From the NCBI GenBank assembly GCA_017435505.1, contig JAFSEZ010000034.1:1-64000 (forward strand): a stretch of 64,000 nucleotides of DNA, written 5' to 3'. This document shows positions 1 to 8,219 of the stretch, one piece after another. The notes beneath the pieces are model-generated. The model had not been told where the DNA came from and searched no databases. It saw nothing but the letters and a program-made list of their open reading frames with translations. Source of the DNA: Akkermansia sp. Its GTDB lineage: Bacteria > Verrucomicrobiota > Verrucomicrobiia > Verrucomicrobiales > Akkermansiaceae. Every line of letters begins with the position of its first letter. Within the stretch, counting starts at the first letter, position 1. The translations under genes and the position numbers were made by a program.

Positions 1-1
1 G

Positions 2-94
2 ATGAACCGTTATCCACGTCGTATCTTCAACGGACAATCTGCACGCACAAAGGCACGCCTCGAAAACCTTCATTTTATCAAATTTGCCGCTTAA
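2..94 (+). CDS. C-terminal end of an unidentified protein (5' partial)
   Basis: An open frame enters from the left edge and stops at TAA 92-94. About 30 residues are visible, basic and ending in KFAA. An ATG sits at 2-4, but the frame may well continue upstream of the window, so this is probably the tail of a longer gene. It converges on the minus-strand membrane-protein gene that ends at 111. Too little remains to name a function, and a chance open frame cannot be excluded. Confidence 0.35.
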   Translation: MNRYPRRIFNGQSARTKARLENLHFIKFAA

Positions 95-110
95 TCAGAA
101 GAAAAAACTC

Positions 111-425
111 CTATTGTCGCATTTGGTCTTGCAATTCAGCATTAGGTAGATAGATGTTGCGCCTTATTCCAAATACGCATATAACATGAGAAAGAAAAGG
201 CAACAAAGAAAGAGCCACTAAAAGAGTGCAGCCTCTGCTATGTCCGTACACGGTCACAACAAATAAGCACAACAGAATCCCAATTGCTAACAATATGGCA
301 GAGCCTTTATACCCAAAAACAATCTCCCTTGCTCTGCTGGATGTAGTGGTATGCCTGCTTGTATTTACACTTCTTACCTCATCCTTGTGCAAATTTTCTG
401 TCAAATGATTGGAATTGCTTTCCAT
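111..425 (-). CDS. Small hypothetical membrane protein
   Basis: The product is 104 residues. It has a polar, Ser/Thr/Asn-rich N-terminus of about 38 residues and then two strongly hydrophobic stretches (about 41-61 and 66-87) separated by a short basic linker. This looks like a two-pass inner-membrane protein. No family is recognised. There is no Shine-Dalgarno sequence before the ATG, which is normal for this window. A 60-codon frame on the opposite strand looks less protein-like. It may be a real small gene or a chance frame. Confidence 0.45.
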   Translation of the reverse strand: MESNSNHLTENLHKDEVRSVNTSRHTTTSSRAREIVFGYKGSAILLAIGILLCLFVVTVYGHSRGCTLLVALSLLPFLSHVICVFGIRRNIYLPNAELQDQMRQ

Positions 426-484
426 TTGTCATCGTGAAGAGAGTTTAACTTGATTCTGCTTTTGAAAGCGAATCGAGTCATGGA

Positions 485-527
485 ATAAAAGAAAACGGCA
501 AAATGAAGAAAGTTTCACTTTGCCGTT
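485..527 (-). terminator. Rho-independent terminator after tRNA-Leu
   Basis: On the minus strand a 9-bp stem (AACGGCAAA / TTTGCCGTT) is followed by TTCTTTTATT. It starts a few bases past the 3' end of tRNA-Leu, so it probably ends that transcript. The loop contains a smaller GAAA/TTTC pairing. Confidence 0.75.
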
Positions 528-533
528 ACGGAC

Positions 534-613
534 TACCAGCTGTGGGACTCGAACCCACACTCTTTCGAACTCGATTTTGAGTCGAGCGCGTCTACCAATT
601 CCGCCAAGCTGGC
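534..613 (-). tRNA. tRNA-Leu(CAA)
   Basis: The minus strand folds as a class II tRNA. The acceptor is GCCAGCT / AGCTGGT with one G-U pair, the D-arm carries TTGGTAGAC, and the anticodon stem CTCGA/TCGAG encloses loop CTCAAAA, giving anticodon CAA for UUG leucine codons. A short extra arm of about 11 bases and a T-arm GTGGG-TTCGAGT-CCCAC follow. The discriminator is A73 as expected for leucine. CCA is not encoded. A36-A37-A38 is the motif recognised by MiaA, whose product MiaB (gene at 10156) modifies. Confidence 0.95.
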
Positions 614-668
614 ATGAACACGAGTGCTCGCGAGTGATTAAACAGAAAAACAGGAAAAAAGTCAAGGT

Positions 669-712
669 AAAATCGGCATTTTGCGGTCAGTATGCCACAA
701 AATGCCGATTTT
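669..712. terminator. Perfect 15-bp inverted repeat, likely bidirectional terminator
   Basis: AAAATCGGCATTTTG (669-683) pairs perfectly with its complement at 698-712 across a 14-base loop. A T run follows on the plus strand and a shorter TTTT on the minus strand. It lies just past the stop of the symporter gene on the minus strand, so its probable job is to end that transcript before tRNA-Leu. Confidence 0.7.
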
Positions 713-723
713 TTTGATAATTA

Positions 724-2304
724 TTACATTTTTTTCTTGGAGGCGAAACAAGCGCCCACAAGGAAGGTTGAAAGAGTGCCGATAGTAACACGCCAAGGGA
801 ACGCGATGGGGGGTATTATCTCGTAACGCCCTAATAGCTCAAGAGTTATTACTGCTATAAATCCGGCAATCATGGCCAGGATATTGCCTGTATCATTGCC
901 CCTGCACTTGGTCAACATGCCCAGCAGGAACACACCCAAGAGCGAGCCATAGGTGTAGCCAAAAATACCCAATGCAATGGGAAGAATGCGCACCGTGGGA
1001 TCCATAACTGTCAGCCAGGCGGTGCCTGCTCCCACCACAATCAGGAGAGCTGCAAAAAGTACGGTAAGCCAACGAACTGCACTAAGTTGCTCTTTTGCTG
1101 AGGATTGAGGCCGGAATACGTCCACATACCAGTCCTTTGTTGCGGTTGTAGCAAGAGCGTTCAGCGCTGTGGAAAGTGAGCCCATGGCAGTAGCAAGCAA
1201 GGCAGCGACAAGCAAGCCGCGCACGCCGGATGGCAAGCAATGAATGATGAACCAAGGGAAGATTTCGATTTGTTTTTCGGGTGGTGTGATGCCGTTTTGG
1301 GCAAAGTACACGAAGAGGAGCATGCCGCATGAAACAAAGATGAGCACGATGGGCATATCCATCAAGCCGGAAAGAATGACGGCACGCGCACCTTTCTTAC
1401 TGTCCGGCGCAGCTAACATGCGTTGTACCATATCTTGGTCGGTTCCATGGGTGGCCATAGTGATAAAGGTAGACCCAAGCACAGCACTCCACAAAGTGTA
1501 TTCGCTGCTCAGGATGCTGCGTATATCCTCCATGAGCCCCTGCCCCGTAATGCCTGTGTCAAACAGTGCCCAAGGCTTTAAGTTGTGAATTTGGCAGGGA
1601 TTGTAATCCTTGTTGCCAAGGTGGTAACAAATGGCATCCCATGTAGCACCCCAACTGCCTCCGCCTTTGATGCTGAAGAGCAATACACCAATGGTGGTGA
1701 TTAAAGAGATAGCAAGAATAGAGGCTTGCAAGACGTCTGTCCACACCACGGCTTTGAGCCCCCCCAAGGTGGTATATACTGCCGTGGCGATTGTGATAAA
1801 GGTGAGTGCAGCAATGTAGATGACTACCGTCTCTATCTTACCGGCGCTGTCTTGCCCGGTTATCATCATGTAGGCAATTACCAAAAGTATGCCGGCAAAA
1901 AATAAGCGAGTACCACTGGCCAATACTCGGCTTAACAGGAAAGTGGCGCTCGCCCAGCGCCGAGTTGTCAACCCGAAACGCTTCTCCAAGTACTCGTAAA
2001 TGGAGACAACATTATATTGATAATAAGGCTTCAAGAAGAGGCGTCCCACGATGATTCGCCCTAAAATTGTGCCGATTGCCAGCTGGGCGTAAGTAAAGTT
2101 TCGCAGAGCAAAGCCCTCGCCCGGTGCTCCCAAAAAAGTTGCGGCGCTGATTTCGGCTGCGAGAATGGAGGCAAGTATAGCCCACCAGGGCAAGTTACGA
2201 TTGCCCAGTGCGTAGCTTTCTAAGCTTTCCTGTTTGCGCCCAACGTAGAGCCCAATGCCAAAAATAGCGCAGAAGTACGCAATAATGACGATTATATCTA
2301 TCAT
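724..2304 (-). CDS. Sodium:solute symporter (SSS family)
   Basis: The 526-residue product is almost entirely transmembrane, with about 13 hydrophobic segments. It shows hallmarks of the SSS/SLC5 family: an N-terminal helix followed by SLESYALGNRNLPWW, the conserved LAAEISAATFLGAPG stretch, and IYEYLEKRFG near residue 105. Family members couple inward Na+ flow to uptake of sugars, sialic acid, proline, pantothenate or similar solutes. The substrate cannot be read from sequence. It lies downstream of pyrG but a strong hairpin separates the two, so it is probably transcribed separately. No metabolic partner is adjacent. Confidence 0.88.
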   Translation of the reverse strand: MIDIIVIIAYFCAIFGIGLYVGRKQESLESYALGNRNLPWWAILASILAAEISAATFLGAPGEGFALRNFTYAQLAIGTILGRIIVGRLFLKPYYQYNVVSIYEYLEKRFGLTTRRWASATFLLSRVLASGTRLFFAGILLVIAYMMITGQDSAGKIETVVIYIAALTFITIATAVYTTLGGLKAVVWTDVLQASILAISLITTIGVLLFSIKGGGSWGATWDAICYHLGNKDYNPCQIHNLKPWALFDTGITGQGLMEDIRSILSSEYTLWSAVLGSTFITMATHGTDQDMVQRMLAAPDSKKGARAVILSGLMDMPIVLIFVSCGMLLFVYFAQNGITPPEKQIEIFPWFIIHCLPSGVRGLLVAALLATAMGSLSTALNALATTATKDWYVDVFRPQSSAKEQLSAVRWLTVLFAALLIVVGAGTAWLTVMDPTVRILPIALGIFGYTYGSLLGVFLLGMLTKCRGNDTGNILAMIAGFIAVITLELLGRYEIIPPIAFPWRVTIGTLSTFLVGACFASKKKM

Positions 2305-2320
2305 GACTTATATATAAAAT

Positions 2321-2358
2321 CATCGGCGGCAGGGGAATGTACATTCCTGCCGCCGATG
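2321..2358 (-). terminator. Terminator hairpin after pyrG
   Basis: An almost perfect palindrome, CATCGGCGGCAGG(GG)AATGT then ACATTCCTGCCGCCGATG, has two unpaired G bases. On the minus strand it is followed by ATTTTATATATAA and lies between the pyrG stop and the symporter ATG. The AT tract may double as the -10 region of the symporter gene, since only a few bases separate it from the ATG. Confidence 0.7.
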
Positions 2359-2384
2359 GTGATTAACACATAGAGTGGAACCGA

Positions 2385-3998
2385 TCAGGCTTGCTTGTAT
2401 TCCAAAGACGCTGCCACCAGACCGGAGAACAACGGGTGCGGAGTGGTCGGCCGGCTCTGGAATTCGGGGTGATACTGACAGGCAATGAAGTACGGATGTC
2501 CGGGGAGCTCTACCACTTCCACCAACCCGTGTTCGTCGTTCACAGCAGAGATAATCATGCCGGCTTTTTCACAGGCCTCGCGGTAATCGGCATTGAACTC
2601 ATAGCGGTGACGATGGCGTTCGGAGATGGTTTCCTTGCCGTCATAAAGCTTGCTGCACAGTGTGTTGGGGGTAATATGAGCAGGATAAGCACCCAAGCGC
2701 ATGGTGGCGCCCATATTTTCGATGTGCTTTTGTTCTTCCTGCAAGCAGATGACGGGGGATGAAGTGTTCTTATCGAATTCGGTGGAGTTGGCATCTTTGA
2801 GCCCCAGTACGTTGCGAGCAAACTCAATGACAGCCACCTGCATGCCCAAGCAGATGCCAAAGAAGGGAATCCCCTTTTCGCGGGCATACTGTACTGCCAT
2901 AATTTTGCCTTCTACGCCACGTTCTCCGAAGCCTCCGGGTACCAATATGCCGTCTACATCACCTATCATGGCCTCGCATGTGCTGCTTTCGAGCGCTTCG
3001 GCATCTATGCGCACAATTTCCACGCGGCAGTCGTTGGCTGCACCGGCATGGGTGAAGCTTTCGTAGATGGACTTGTAGGCATCCTGCAAGGAAATGTACT
3101 TGCCCACTACGGCAATTCGTACGCTGTGGGCGGGGTGAATCACACGGCCCACAAACTTCTGCCAATCATCCATCTTGGGCTTGGGGACGGTGATTCCCAG
3201 TACCTCTGTCACGATGCGATCCACGCGGTCGCGCCCCAAATCAATCGGGCATTCATAGATGGAGTGCTTAACATCGCAGAATGCCACCACGTTGCGCGGG
3301 GGTACATTGCAGAACATACCAATCTTGCGCTTCTCATCATCTGTCAGATTATCCATTTCTGTACGGCAGACGATGATATCCGGCTGGATGCCGATTTCGC
3401 GCAGCTTGGCCACACTTTGCTGGGTTGGCTTTGTCTTGGTTTCTCCGGCGGCTTTGATGTAGGGCAACAGTGTCACATGGATAAAGCAGCAATTTTGGCG
3501 CCCGACTTCCAAGGCGAACTGACGCAGGGCTTCCAAGAAAAGATACCCTTCAATATCACCTACTGTGCCGCCGATTTCCGTGATGATGACATCGCACTCC
3601 TTGTTCTTTTCTGTCAAATCGTAGAGACGCTGCTTGATTTCATCCGTCACGTGTGGGATGTACTGCACGGTCTTGCCCAAGTAATCTCCTCGGCGTTCCT
3701 TTTCCAGTACATGTTCAAAGACCTTGCCACTGGTCAGGTTGTTCAGGCGGGAAAGCTGACAATGAACAAAGCGCTCGTAGTGCCCCAAGTCCAGGTCTGT
3801 TTCTGCGCCATCGTTGAGCACATACACCTCGCCATGCTGGTAGGGGCTCATGGTGCCGGGATCAATGTTCAAATAAGGGTCAAACTTCTGCATGGTTACA
3901 TCCAACCCGCAGTGCTCAAGCAAGGTGCCAATGGAAGCTGCGGCTAAGCCTTTGCCTAGTGAGGATACTACGCCGCCTGTCACAAAAATGTACTTCAT
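2385..3998 (-). CDS. pyrG: CTP synthase
   Basis: PyrG makes CTP from UTP, ATP and glutamine, the last step of pyrimidine nucleotide synthesis. The 537-residue length is typical. The N-terminal synthetase domain begins [20 protein letters not shown], the classic P-loop-like start, with [17 protein letters not shown] and [10 protein letters not shown] further on. The C-terminal class I glutamine amidotransferase domain has VPGGFGERG, the nucleophile motif FGICLGMQ with its Cys near residue 380, and the catalytic His/Glu pair in [10 protein letters not shown] promoter is visible at 4027-4055. Identity is certain. Confidence 0.98.
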   Translation of the reverse strand: MKYIFVTGGVVSSLGKGLAAASIGTLLEHCGLDVTMQKFDPYLNIDPGTMSPYQHGEVYVLNDGAETDLDLGHYERFVHCQLSRLNNLTSGKVFEHVLEKERRGDYLGKTVQYIPHVTDEIKQRLYDLTEKNKECDVIITEIGGTVGDIEGYLFLEALRQFALEVGRQNCCFIHVTLLPYIKAAGETKTKPTQQSVAKLREIGIQPDIIVCRTEMDNLTDDEKRKIGMFCNVPPRNVVAFCDVKHSIYECPIDLGRDRVDRIVTEVLGITVPKPKMDDWQKFVGRVIHPAHSVRIAVVGKYISLQDAYKSIYESFTHAGAANDCRVEIVRIDAEALESSTCEAMIGDVDGILVPGGFGERGVEGKIMAVQYAREKGIPFFGICLGMQVAVIEFARNVLGLKDANSTEFDKNTSSPVICLQEEQKHIENMGATMRLGAYPAHITPNTLCSKLYDGKETISERHRHRYEFNADYREACEKAGMIISAVNDEHGLVEVVELPGHPYFIACQYHPEFQSRPTTPHPLFSGLVAASLEYKQA

Positions 3999-4026
3999 AG
4001 GTGTGTTCTTCTGTGTTGTTGCACTT

Positions 4027-4055
4027 AGTTTACCTGCTTTTCAATATTTTGTCCA
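4027..4055 (-). promoter_or_regulatory. Predicted promoter of pyrG
   Basis: On the minus strand TGGACA (4050-4055), a 17-base spacer and TAAACT (4027-4032) resemble sigma-70 boxes. The leader would be about 20-25 bases and has no Shine-Dalgarno sequence. Confidence 0.5.
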
Positions 4056-4135
4056 GTTTTTACCGAAAAATCATTTCGCGACTTTCAAAGAGGTGTCTTT
4101 GTAATCCTTTTTCACTCATGTAATTATGGTTTTTC

Positions 4136-4163
4136 TTGCTTTTTTCTTAAAATGCGGTAAACT
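4136..4163 (+). promoter_or_regulatory. Predicted promoter of the ROK-like regulator
   Basis: TTGCTT (4136-4141), a 16-base spacer and TAAACT (4158-4163) lie 22 bases before the ATG at 4186. The region between here and the pyrG promoter is AT-rich and divergent. Confidence 0.45.
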
Positions 4164-4185
4164 TTCTTAAGCGACTTTATAAAGT

Positions 4186-5061
4186 ATGAAAAAATCTGCT
4201 TTGGAGAGAGTACGGCGCTCGTTGCAAAAATATGGTGAGGCCACACGCCCACAACTAGCCGAGGATACGGGATTGAGCTTGGTGAGTTGTAATCAGGCTA
4301 TGGAGGAACTGTGTAAGCGAGGAGAGGCGCAGGAAGCGGGGCTCATTCCATCTGGGGGCGGACGCCCGGTGCGTTTATATCGGCTGAATGCGCGATACTC
4401 ATACGGAGCATACTTTCAAGCACTACGTCGTGGCCCTCTGATTCGCGGCTTGCTGGAGATATGCGATATGCTGGGTAGTCCAACGCGTACGTACAGTGCC
4501 GAGTTTGCGTACTTAGGAACAGAAAGTTTGGATGAGTGGCTGGATGGAGCTACTCGTCGCAGTACTTTATTTGGAATCTCTCTCGATATACCGGCAGACA
4601 TTCTGCCTGCTCAAATGGTTGAGCACCTTGAAGCTCGCTACCGATGCCCTGCCCGTTTGCTTAACACGGCTGATGCTTTGGCAGATAATAGCGATGATAC
4701 GCTTACGCTTTATTTCATGCAGGGGCTACCTCCGGTTTGTTCTTTGCGGCGCGGTCGCAAGCAGATTCACACCGGCGAATTGGGACTGCTGCCTATGCCT
4801 GCAAGCTGGAGTGAACTTGACTACAGCGACCACACCTTGGTAGAGGAAATGATATCGCGCACTATCACAATTTTAGCATGTACTCTGGCACCGGCTCGAT
4901 TTGTTCTTTACGCAGATTTTTGGACACCCCGCCTCACCAAGCGTATTCATTTCAACGCTTCCGCGAAACTTCGCCAAGAACATCTTCCACTCATTTTTCA
5001 CTATGTGACGCCCACCCACGCCGCAGAGCGTCTGCGCCGATTTGCTTGCCACCATTTTTGA
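4186..5061 (+). CDS. ROK-family-like transcriptional regulator, degenerate sugar-binding part
   Basis: The 291-residue product has an N-terminal winged-helix DNA-binding domain (residues 1-65): RPQLAEDTGLSLVSCNQAMEEL gives the helix-turn-helix and GLIPSGGGRPVRLYRLN the wing, as in NagC/XylR-type ROK repressors. The remaining 220 residues keep the length and secondary-structure feel of a ROK kinase-like domain, but the usual DxGGT phosphate motif and the zinc-binding CxCGxxGC motif are not visible. It is probably a regulator that no longer needs, or has changed, its sugar ligand. It converges on alr with only 15 bases between stops. Its targets are unknown. Confidence 0.6.
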   Translation: MKKSALERVRRSLQKYGEATRPQLAEDTGLSLVSCNQAMEELCKRGEAQEAGLIPSGGGRPVRLYRLNARYSYGAYFQALRRGPLIRGLLEICDMLGSPTRTYSAEFAYLGTESLDEWLDGATRRSTLFGISLDIPADILPAQMVEHLEARYRCPARLLNTADALADNSDDTLTLYFMQGLPPVCSLRRGRKQIHTGELGLLPMPASWSELDYSDHTLVEEMISRTITILACTLAPARFVLYADFWTPRLTKRIHFNASAKLRQEHLPLIFHYVTPTHAAERLRRFACHHF

Positions 5062-5076
5062 GGGGTAAAATAGATA

Positions 5077-6180
5077 TCAATGATACAGGCGGGGTAAACG
5101 TGGTCCAAGGCCTGTAAAAATCTCCCACACAATGGTATCTGCAAGTGCTGCTACTTTGGTAACGGGTATGTGCGGCCCAATCAGCTCCACTTCATCGCCG
5201 GGTGAAATGAAGGGAACATCCGTTACATCGGCCATAATCTGATCCATTGTCACCCTGCCCAGCATCGGGCAATAGTGCCCATTGATGTATAGCTCTGCGC
5301 CTTTCCCGGATAAACGGCGACTCCAACCGTCTGCGTAGCCGATACCGATAGTAGCCACACGTGTGGGGCGGCTGGTAATATGGGTGCGGCCATAGGATAC
5401 ACCATGCCCGGCAGGAAGGGTGCGTATAAGCGAAACGCGAGAACTGAGTTTGAGTGTGGGGCGCAGCACTCCATCGTAAATGGAAGCCATGGGGGCTACA
5501 CCATACAGCATGAGGCCGGGTCTTGCCAAATTGGCCACGGGTATTTCATAGCCCAACTCTCCGGCGCTGGCTGCAATGTGTCTGTATCTTAAGCGGAAGT
5601 GTTGCTGCAATTCTGCCACATAATCGGAAAAGCGCGCTATTTCATCTTGAGTGTATGGCACATCCTCATCAGCGCAAGGAAAATGGGACATCACGCCATC
5701 TACCACCAGGTTGGGCATCTGTTTGAGAGCGTGCGCAAGTTCATTCAATTCTGCCGGCAACACACCTTCGCGCCCCATGCCGGTATCAACTGCCAGATGC
5801 ACAAGAAAAGTTTTATCATATAACGATGCCAGCGATTGGAAGTGCAGAGCTTCTTCCAAAGTAGACACCGAACAACACCAGTTGTTGAGCACGATTTCTT
5901 CGCGTTCTTCCGGGAAGCTGGGCCCCAAGATGAACGGTTTTGTGCGAATCCCCGCCTGGCTCAAGCGGCGGGCTTCCCCGGCATTCGCAACTCCAAAAAA
6001 TGCTATGCCATCATTATCCAAGCGGCGTGCCACCGGCTCCAGACCATGACCATACGCACCCGCCTTTACCACCGGCATCAGCTGGGTGTCCGGCAAGGCT
6101 TGACGGGCAATATCCAGATTGTGCGCAATGGCTTCCAAATCGACATCTACCCATGCGCGTGGCGGGCTCTCGTGTTGCAT
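5077..6180 (-). CDS. alr: Alanine racemase
   Basis: Alr interconverts L- and D-alanine with PLP and supplies D-Ala for peptidoglycan. The 367-residue length is standard. The PLP lysine sits in VVKAGAYGHG (residues 38-47; most relatives have VVKANAYGHG). The pyridine-contacting Arg is in ARPGLMLYG, the second catalytic base Tyr in IGIGYADGW, and the substrate-binding Met in GRVTMDQ. The start is fixed by a promoter at 6187-6215 that ends 6 bases before the ATG. It is divergent from the MarR gene. Confidence 0.96.
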   Translation of the reverse strand: MQHESPPRAWVDVDLEAIAHNLDIARQALPDTQLMPVVKAGAYGHGLEPVARRLDNDGIAFFGVANAGEARRLSQAGIRTKPFILGPSFPEEREEIVLNNWCCSVSTLEEALHFQSLASLYDKTFLVHLAVDTGMGREGVLPAELNELAHALKQMPNLVVDGVMSHFPCADEDVPYTQDEIARFSDYVAELQQHFRLRYRHIAASAGELGYEIPVANLARPGLMLYGVAPMASIYDGVLRPTLKLSSRVSLIRTLPAGHGVSYGRTHITSRPTRVATIGIGYADGWSRRLSGKGAELYINGHYCPMLGRVTMDQIMADVTDVPFISPGDEVELIGPHIPVTKVAALADTIVWEIFTGLGPRLPRLYH

Positions 6181-6186
6181 GGCCTC

Positions 6187-6215
6187 ACTCTACCACCATC
6201 CATCCGAGGAAGCAA
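6187..6215 (-). promoter_or_regulatory. Predicted leaderless promoter of alr
   Basis: On the minus strand TTGCTT (6210-6215), a 17-base spacer and TAGAGT (6187-6192) end 6 bases before the ATG, so transcription should begin at or next to the start codon. Confidence 0.55.
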
Positions 6216-6262
6216 GCATAAAGGGAATTTGCATAATAATTCTACATTCTGAATTATTTTGC

Positions 6263-6290
6263 TGGACAATTATTCGCACTTGGTTATCAT
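6263..6290 (+). promoter_or_regulatory. Predicted leaderless promoter of the MarR gene
   Basis: TGGACA (6263-6268), a 16-base spacer and TATCAT (6285-6290) lie 9 bases before the ATG at 6300. The alr and MarR promoters face away from each other over about 50 bases, so a MarR operator here could affect both. Confidence 0.5.
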
Positions 6291-6299
6291 AAACCTAGC

Positions 6300-6782
6300 A
6301 TGAGCACAGCACACAACTCCGCAAGCAGCAGCATTTTCTTCACTCTGTTTCAACTGATGGATGATATTCGTCGAGATAGCTTGAAGAAGACTCCCCAAAC
6401 GCAGCAAAAACGAGTAATGGGCCTCACGATGAGACAGGCCGGAGCTCTCGTCAATGTTGAAATCCTTACACGCAACACCCCCAAGGGCATTGCTCTGAAA
6501 ACATTGGCACAAAATTTACAAATGACTGTCCCCGCCACCTCACTCTTGGTGGAGAACATGGTCAACAAGGGCTTCTTGGAGCGTACACCCAACCCGGAAG
6601 ACCGCCGTGCTGTGTGTATCCGCCTCTCCGCAGATGGCGCAGAGTTCATCGAAAGTACGCGCAAGCACATCGCCATGGAAATAGAAAAGCACTCTGAGGT
6701 GTTTAACGCTGAAGAATTGACCACACTCGGACTCCTGGTAGAAAAGTTGGTCGCGGCATACTATGGGGCGCAGGAAAAATAA
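6300..6782 (+). CDS. MarR-family transcriptional regulator
   Basis: The 160-residue protein has the MarR winged-helix layout. After an N-terminal dimerisation helix comes the recognition region PKGIALKTLAQNLQMTVPAT (about 60-80), then SLLVENMVNKGFLERTPNPEDRR, in which the RTPNPEDRR wing is the family signature, and a C-terminal dimerisation helix. Such proteins usually repress neighbouring genes and respond to small phenolic or lipid ligands. Divergent alr and downstream YbjN-like/fabI genes are candidate targets, but there is no direct evidence. Confidence 0.85.
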   Translation: MSTAHNSASSSIFFTLFQLMDDIRRDSLKKTPQTQQKRVMGLTMRQAGALVNVEILTRNTPKGIALKTLAQNLQMTVPATSLLVENMVNKGFLERTPNPEDRRAVCIRLSADGAEFIESTRKHIAMEIEKHSEVFNAEELTTLGLLVEKLVAAYYGAQEK

Positions 6783-6806
6783 TGCACCCTATACATACAC
6801 TAAAGC

Positions 6807-6836
6807 TTGACTAGACTCCAGCTCTCGTGCTAGTAT
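6807..6836 (+). promoter_or_regulatory. Predicted promoter of the YbjN-like/fabI unit
   Basis: TTGACT (6807-6812), an 18-base spacer and TAGTAT (6831-6836) give a leader of about 50 bases before the ATG at 6894. This is one of the few clearly leadered promoters in the window. Confidence 0.55.
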
Positions 6837-6893
6837 ACGAACAAGACAGGCGGGCTGAGCGATTCCGCGTTTAACACAACAAACTTTTCTGAC

Positions 6894-7349
6894 ATGTCTA
6901 CACAACCAAACTTACTGGCTCAAGTTCGCCAGCATCTCATCTCTCGTGGTGAGGATTATCAATGGGTAACAATGGGTGATGATAGCGAAAAAATCGGGCT
7001 TGCATATCTTCCCGTAGATACCACGGGCATGCCCTGCACTTTCATGTTTACCGAACTGCATGAGCCTTGCAGCTTGGTGTTTGATGTGCACTTCTGTTCC
7101 CGCATAGCCAAGGAAGATCGGCAGGAAATGAGCATGCTTTTGCTCACGCTCAATGCTAATTTGCCGGAAGGTCAGCTTCTTCTTGATATGGATGGAGGTC
7201 TGGTATACTACCGACTCAAATACGTGGTGGATGACCCCAACATTAGCCCCGAGGCCATTCGCCAGCGCATCGAATACATGGAATCCATGGGCGTGCGTAT
7301 GTCTATGACCTATGCACGCATCATCGCTCAGGAGTTCCCTACCCTCTGA
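6894..7349 (+). CDS. YbjN-like protein (T3SS-chaperone-like fold)
   Basis: The 151-residue protein has no signal peptide or membrane segment. Alternating beta strands (YQWVTMGD, CTFMFTEL, CSLVFDVHF) and a late block with LLTLNANLPEGQLLLDMDGGLVYYRLKYVVDD resemble the YbjN domain, where a strand pair is followed by a 'lN..l..g.f.ld..g.v.yr' helix-strand unit. YbjN proteins are poorly understood stress-linked or chaperone-like proteins. It is 35 bases upstream of fabI, so probably shares its transcript. The family call is by eye only. Confidence 0.6.
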   Translation: MSTQPNLLAQVRQHLISRGEDYQWVTMGDDSEKIGLAYLPVDTTGMPCTFMFTELHEPCSLVFDVHFCSRIAKEDRQEMSMLLLTLNANLPEGQLLLDMDGGLVYYRLKYVVDDPNISPEAIRQRIEYMESMGVRMSMTYARIIAQEFPTL

Positions 7350-7384
7350 TATACCCCCTTAACCCTTACCTATAACTACACATT

Positions 7385-8179
7385 ATGTCTATTACCAAAC
7401 CCTTAGAAGGAAAAGTCGGCATTGTGACCGGCGTAGCCAACAAGCGCAGCATTGCATTCGGTATTGCCAAGGCTTGGCACGAAGCCGGAGCCAAGCTTAT
7501 CTTCAACTACCAGGGCGAGCGCCTCAAGGATGGAGTGATCAAGCTGGTAAAAGAAACGTTCGGAGAGGATACACCTGTCTGCAACCTTGATGTGACGGAT
7601 GACCAGTCCATTGAGGACTTCTTCAGCTTTGTATCCCGGCACACAGATCGCGTGGATATGCTCCTGCATGCCATCGCTTTCGCACCCAAGGCTCCCGGCA
7701 CACTGGAAGGCCACTTCTCTGACATCCCGCGCGATGCATGGAACATCTCATTGCAGGTGTCAGCGTACTCTCTCATCGCTCTTTCACGTGCTGTTGCCCC
7801 GCTGATGACCAATGGTGGCTCAATCACGGCTCTCACGTACTACGCCAGCCAGAAAGTTGTACCCAACTACAACCTCATGGCCGTATCCAAGGCCGCCTTG
7901 GAAACCTGTTGCAAGTACTTGGCGTTCGATCTCGGACGACGCGAGGCTCCCATCCGCGTCAACTGCATCTCTGCCGGCCCCGTGCAAACACTTGCAGCCC
8001 GTGGCGTGTCCGGCTTCACCGGTATGTTCAAGGTGTATGAAGAAAAGAGCCCGTTGCAGCGTTCTTGCACACTCGAAGAACTCGGTGCTACAGCTACCTA
8101 CCTTGCCAGCGATGGTGCTGCCAGCATGACCGGCCAGGTTCTCTACGTGGACGGTGGCTACGAAATCGTAGGCATGTAA
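7385..8179 (+). CDS. fabI: Enoyl-[acyl-carrier-protein] reductase (NADH), FabI
   Basis: FabI reduces trans-2-enoyl-ACP in the last step of each fatty-acid elongation cycle. The 264-residue protein is a short-chain dehydrogenase. The NAD-binding start is GKVGIVTGVANKRSIAFGIA, with the FabI-specific spacing in place of the usual TGxxxGIG. The catalytic Tyr/Lys pair is in YNLMAVSKAALE (FabI YxxxxxxMxxxK). The substrate loop follows SAGPVQTLAARGV, and the C-terminus SDGAASMTGQVLYVDGGYEI is typical. It is probably a target for triclosan-type inhibitors, as in the family generally. Confidence 0.97.
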   Translation: MSITKPLEGKVGIVTGVANKRSIAFGIAKAWHEAGAKLIFNYQGERLKDGVIKLVKETFGEDTPVCNLDVTDDQSIEDFFSFVSRHTDRVDMLLHAIAFAPKAPGTLEGHFSDIPRDAWNISLQVSAYSLIALSRAVAPLMTNGGSITALTYYASQKVVPNYNLMAVSKAALETCCKYLAFDLGRREAPIRVNCISAGPVQTLAARGVSGFTGMFKVYEEKSPLQRSCTLEELGATATYLASDGAASMTGQVLYVDGGYEIVGM

Positions 8180-8219
8180 GCAATATTACTCCTCACCTCC
8201 TGCTCACACTGCAAAGCCC

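Noticed and set aside
226..408. A 60-codon plus-strand frame over the small membrane protein
   Set aside because: The opposite strand gives a more protein-like product with two clean membrane helices.
2305..2384. Riboswitch before the symporter gene
   Set aside because: The hairpin is a single near-perfect palindrome best explained as the pyrG terminator. No multi-stem aptamer fold is visible.
3048..3947. A 299-codon open frame on the plus strand across pyrG
   Set aside because: Antisense to CTP synthase, with no recognisable features of its own.
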